Positions 15,178 to 17,229 of a stretch of DNA of 17,229 nucleotides are shown in pieces. The position numbers and the translations under genes are program-made. Positions within the stretch are counted from its first letter, which is position 1. Each line of letters begins with the position of its first letter. The notes under the pieces were generated by a model. It saw nothing but the letters and a program-made list of their open reading frames with translations. It made no database searches and was not told the DNA's origin. The stretch is taken from contig JANXWW010000126.1 of NCBI GenBank assembly GCA_025350945.1, forward strand, positions 1 through 17,229, given 5' to 3'. Source of the stretch: Burkholderiales bacterium (GTDB lineage: Bacteria > Pseudomonadota > Gammaproteobacteria > Burkholderiales > Usitatibacteraceae).

Positions 15178-15219
15178 CGGGCAAAAGTAGGTTTATTTAC
15201 GTAACCCTACTTTTGCTCG
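15178..15219 (-). terminator. Hairpin downstream of groEL
   Basis: GCAAAAGTAGG (15181-15191) is complementary to CCTACTTTTGC (15206-15216), with a 14-nt loop; the stem extends three more pairs outward, one of them G-U. It starts 7 bp after the groEL stop codon. A T tract does not follow, so it may protect the 3' end of the groEL message, while the stronger hairpin at 15045-15079 terminates it. Confidence 0.5.
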
Positions 15220-15226
15220 AACCGTC

Positions 15227-16876
<1,650 letters not shown>

Positions 16877-16930
16877 ATTAATTACCTCTTAAATGAATTC
16901 GTTGTGGAAATTGTTGGCAGATTCTTTTAT

Positions 16931-16951
16931 AAAAAAGCGCGAAGCTTTTTT
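16931..16951 (-). promoter_or_regulatory. Intercistronic hairpin between groES and groEL
   Basis: AAAAAAGC (16931-16938) and GCTTTTTT (16944-16951) can pair around a 5-nt loop, starting at the groES stop codon. On the minus strand the T run at the end of the stem gives it the look of a weak terminator. It could lower read-through into groEL or mark an RNA processing site; it cannot be a full stop, because groEL has no other obvious promoter in the 73-bp gap. Confidence 0.4.
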
Positions 16952-17229
16952 ACTTGGTCGCAACAACAGCCATGATGTCTTCTTCGCGCATGACAAGTAA
17001 TTCGTCGCCATCGACTTTTACCGCTTGGCCGGAATACTTGCCGAACAACACGCGGTCGCCGACTTTAACGTCGAGCGGACGGACCTTGCCGTCGTCACCG
17101 ACTTTGCCGTTGCCAATGGCGAGCACTTCGCCTTGGTCTGGCTTTTCAGCCACGGTATCGGGAATAACGATACCGGATGCGGTTTTCCGCTCTTCTTCTA
17201 AACGCTTAACGATCACGCGATCGTGCAAG
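16950..17229 (-). CDS. groES: GroES, 10-kDa co-chaperonin (partial)
   Basis: About 93 codons are visible, beginning within the conserved N-terminal LHDRVIVKR motif and running to DIMAVVATK and the stop at 16950-16952. The true start, normally four to six residues before this motif, lies off the right edge. The TTG at 17226-17228 is the Leu codon of LHDRV, not a start. GroES forms the seven-membered lid of the GroEL chamber. The mobile-loop region EERKTASGIVIPD and the C-terminal part are normal. The operon promoter and any HrcA/CIRCE site would be outside the window. Confidence 0.97.
   Translation of the reverse strand, partial: LHDRVIVKRLEEERKTASGIVIPDTVAEKPDQGEVLAIGNGKVGDDGKVRPLDVKVGDRVLFGKYSGQAVKVDGDELLVMREEDIMAVVATK

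Overview
The window reads as a chromosomal segment of a ubiquinone-making betaproteobacterium, most likely Burkholderiales and possibly close to Oxalobacteraceae. The reasons are the block DUF971 - ubiE - Tim44-like - ubiJ - small membrane protein - ubiB, the phoB-phoR pair, groES-groEL with a GGM-repeat tail on GroEL, and moderate GC content. The taxonomic call is an inference from gene order and protein similarity as I recall it; nothing was searched. I see no rRNA, tRNA, CRISPR array, insertion sequence or prophage.

Layout, left to right. Positions 1-2016 (-) hold a LytS-type sensor histidine kinase cut by the left edge; it has an unusual periplasmic part and extra membrane segments after the kinase domain. 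Positions 2213-3694 (-) encode a sodium:solute symporter with a histidine-rich tail. Positions 3780-5315 (-) are ubiB. Positions 5360-8338 (-) are a three-gene signalling cassette (read in transcription order: PilJ-sensor/Hpt/ATPase kinase, CheY-like receiver, CheX-like phosphatase). Positions 8564-9118 (-) are a conserved membrane protein of unknown function; 9093-9686 (-) ubiJ; 9711-10706 (-) a Tim44-like protein; 10830-11561 (-) ubiE; 11577-11948 (-) a DUF971 protein. The strand switches at about 12.0 kb: 12087-12773 (+) is phoB and 12832-14205 (+) phoR, preceded by a good Pho box and -10 element. A gene-poor stretch follows (14206-14625), then a VOC/glyoxalase-family gene (14626-15038, +) broken by an exact 11-bp tandem duplication. 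A strong bidirectional terminator separates it from groEL (15227-16876, -) and the partial groES (16950 to the right edge, -).

How the genes fit together. UbiE, UbiJ and UbiB are a methyltransferase, a lipid-binding accessory factor and an atypical kinase/ATPase of ubiquinone synthesis, and in E. coli they form one contiguous ubiE-ubiJ-ubiB unit. Here that unit is split by the signalling cassette. The cassette looks self-contained: one protein senses and phosphorylates, a stand-alone receiver carries the phosphate, and a CheX-type phosphatase should remove it, with no visible MCP, CheW or output domain. PhoB-PhoR is a standard phosphate-starvation pair that appears to autoregulate through its own Pho box. 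GroES-GroEL is the housekeeping chaperonin.

The points most worth a second look are the cassette inside the ubi cluster, the odd left-edge kinase, the duplication-broken VOC gene and the Pho box.
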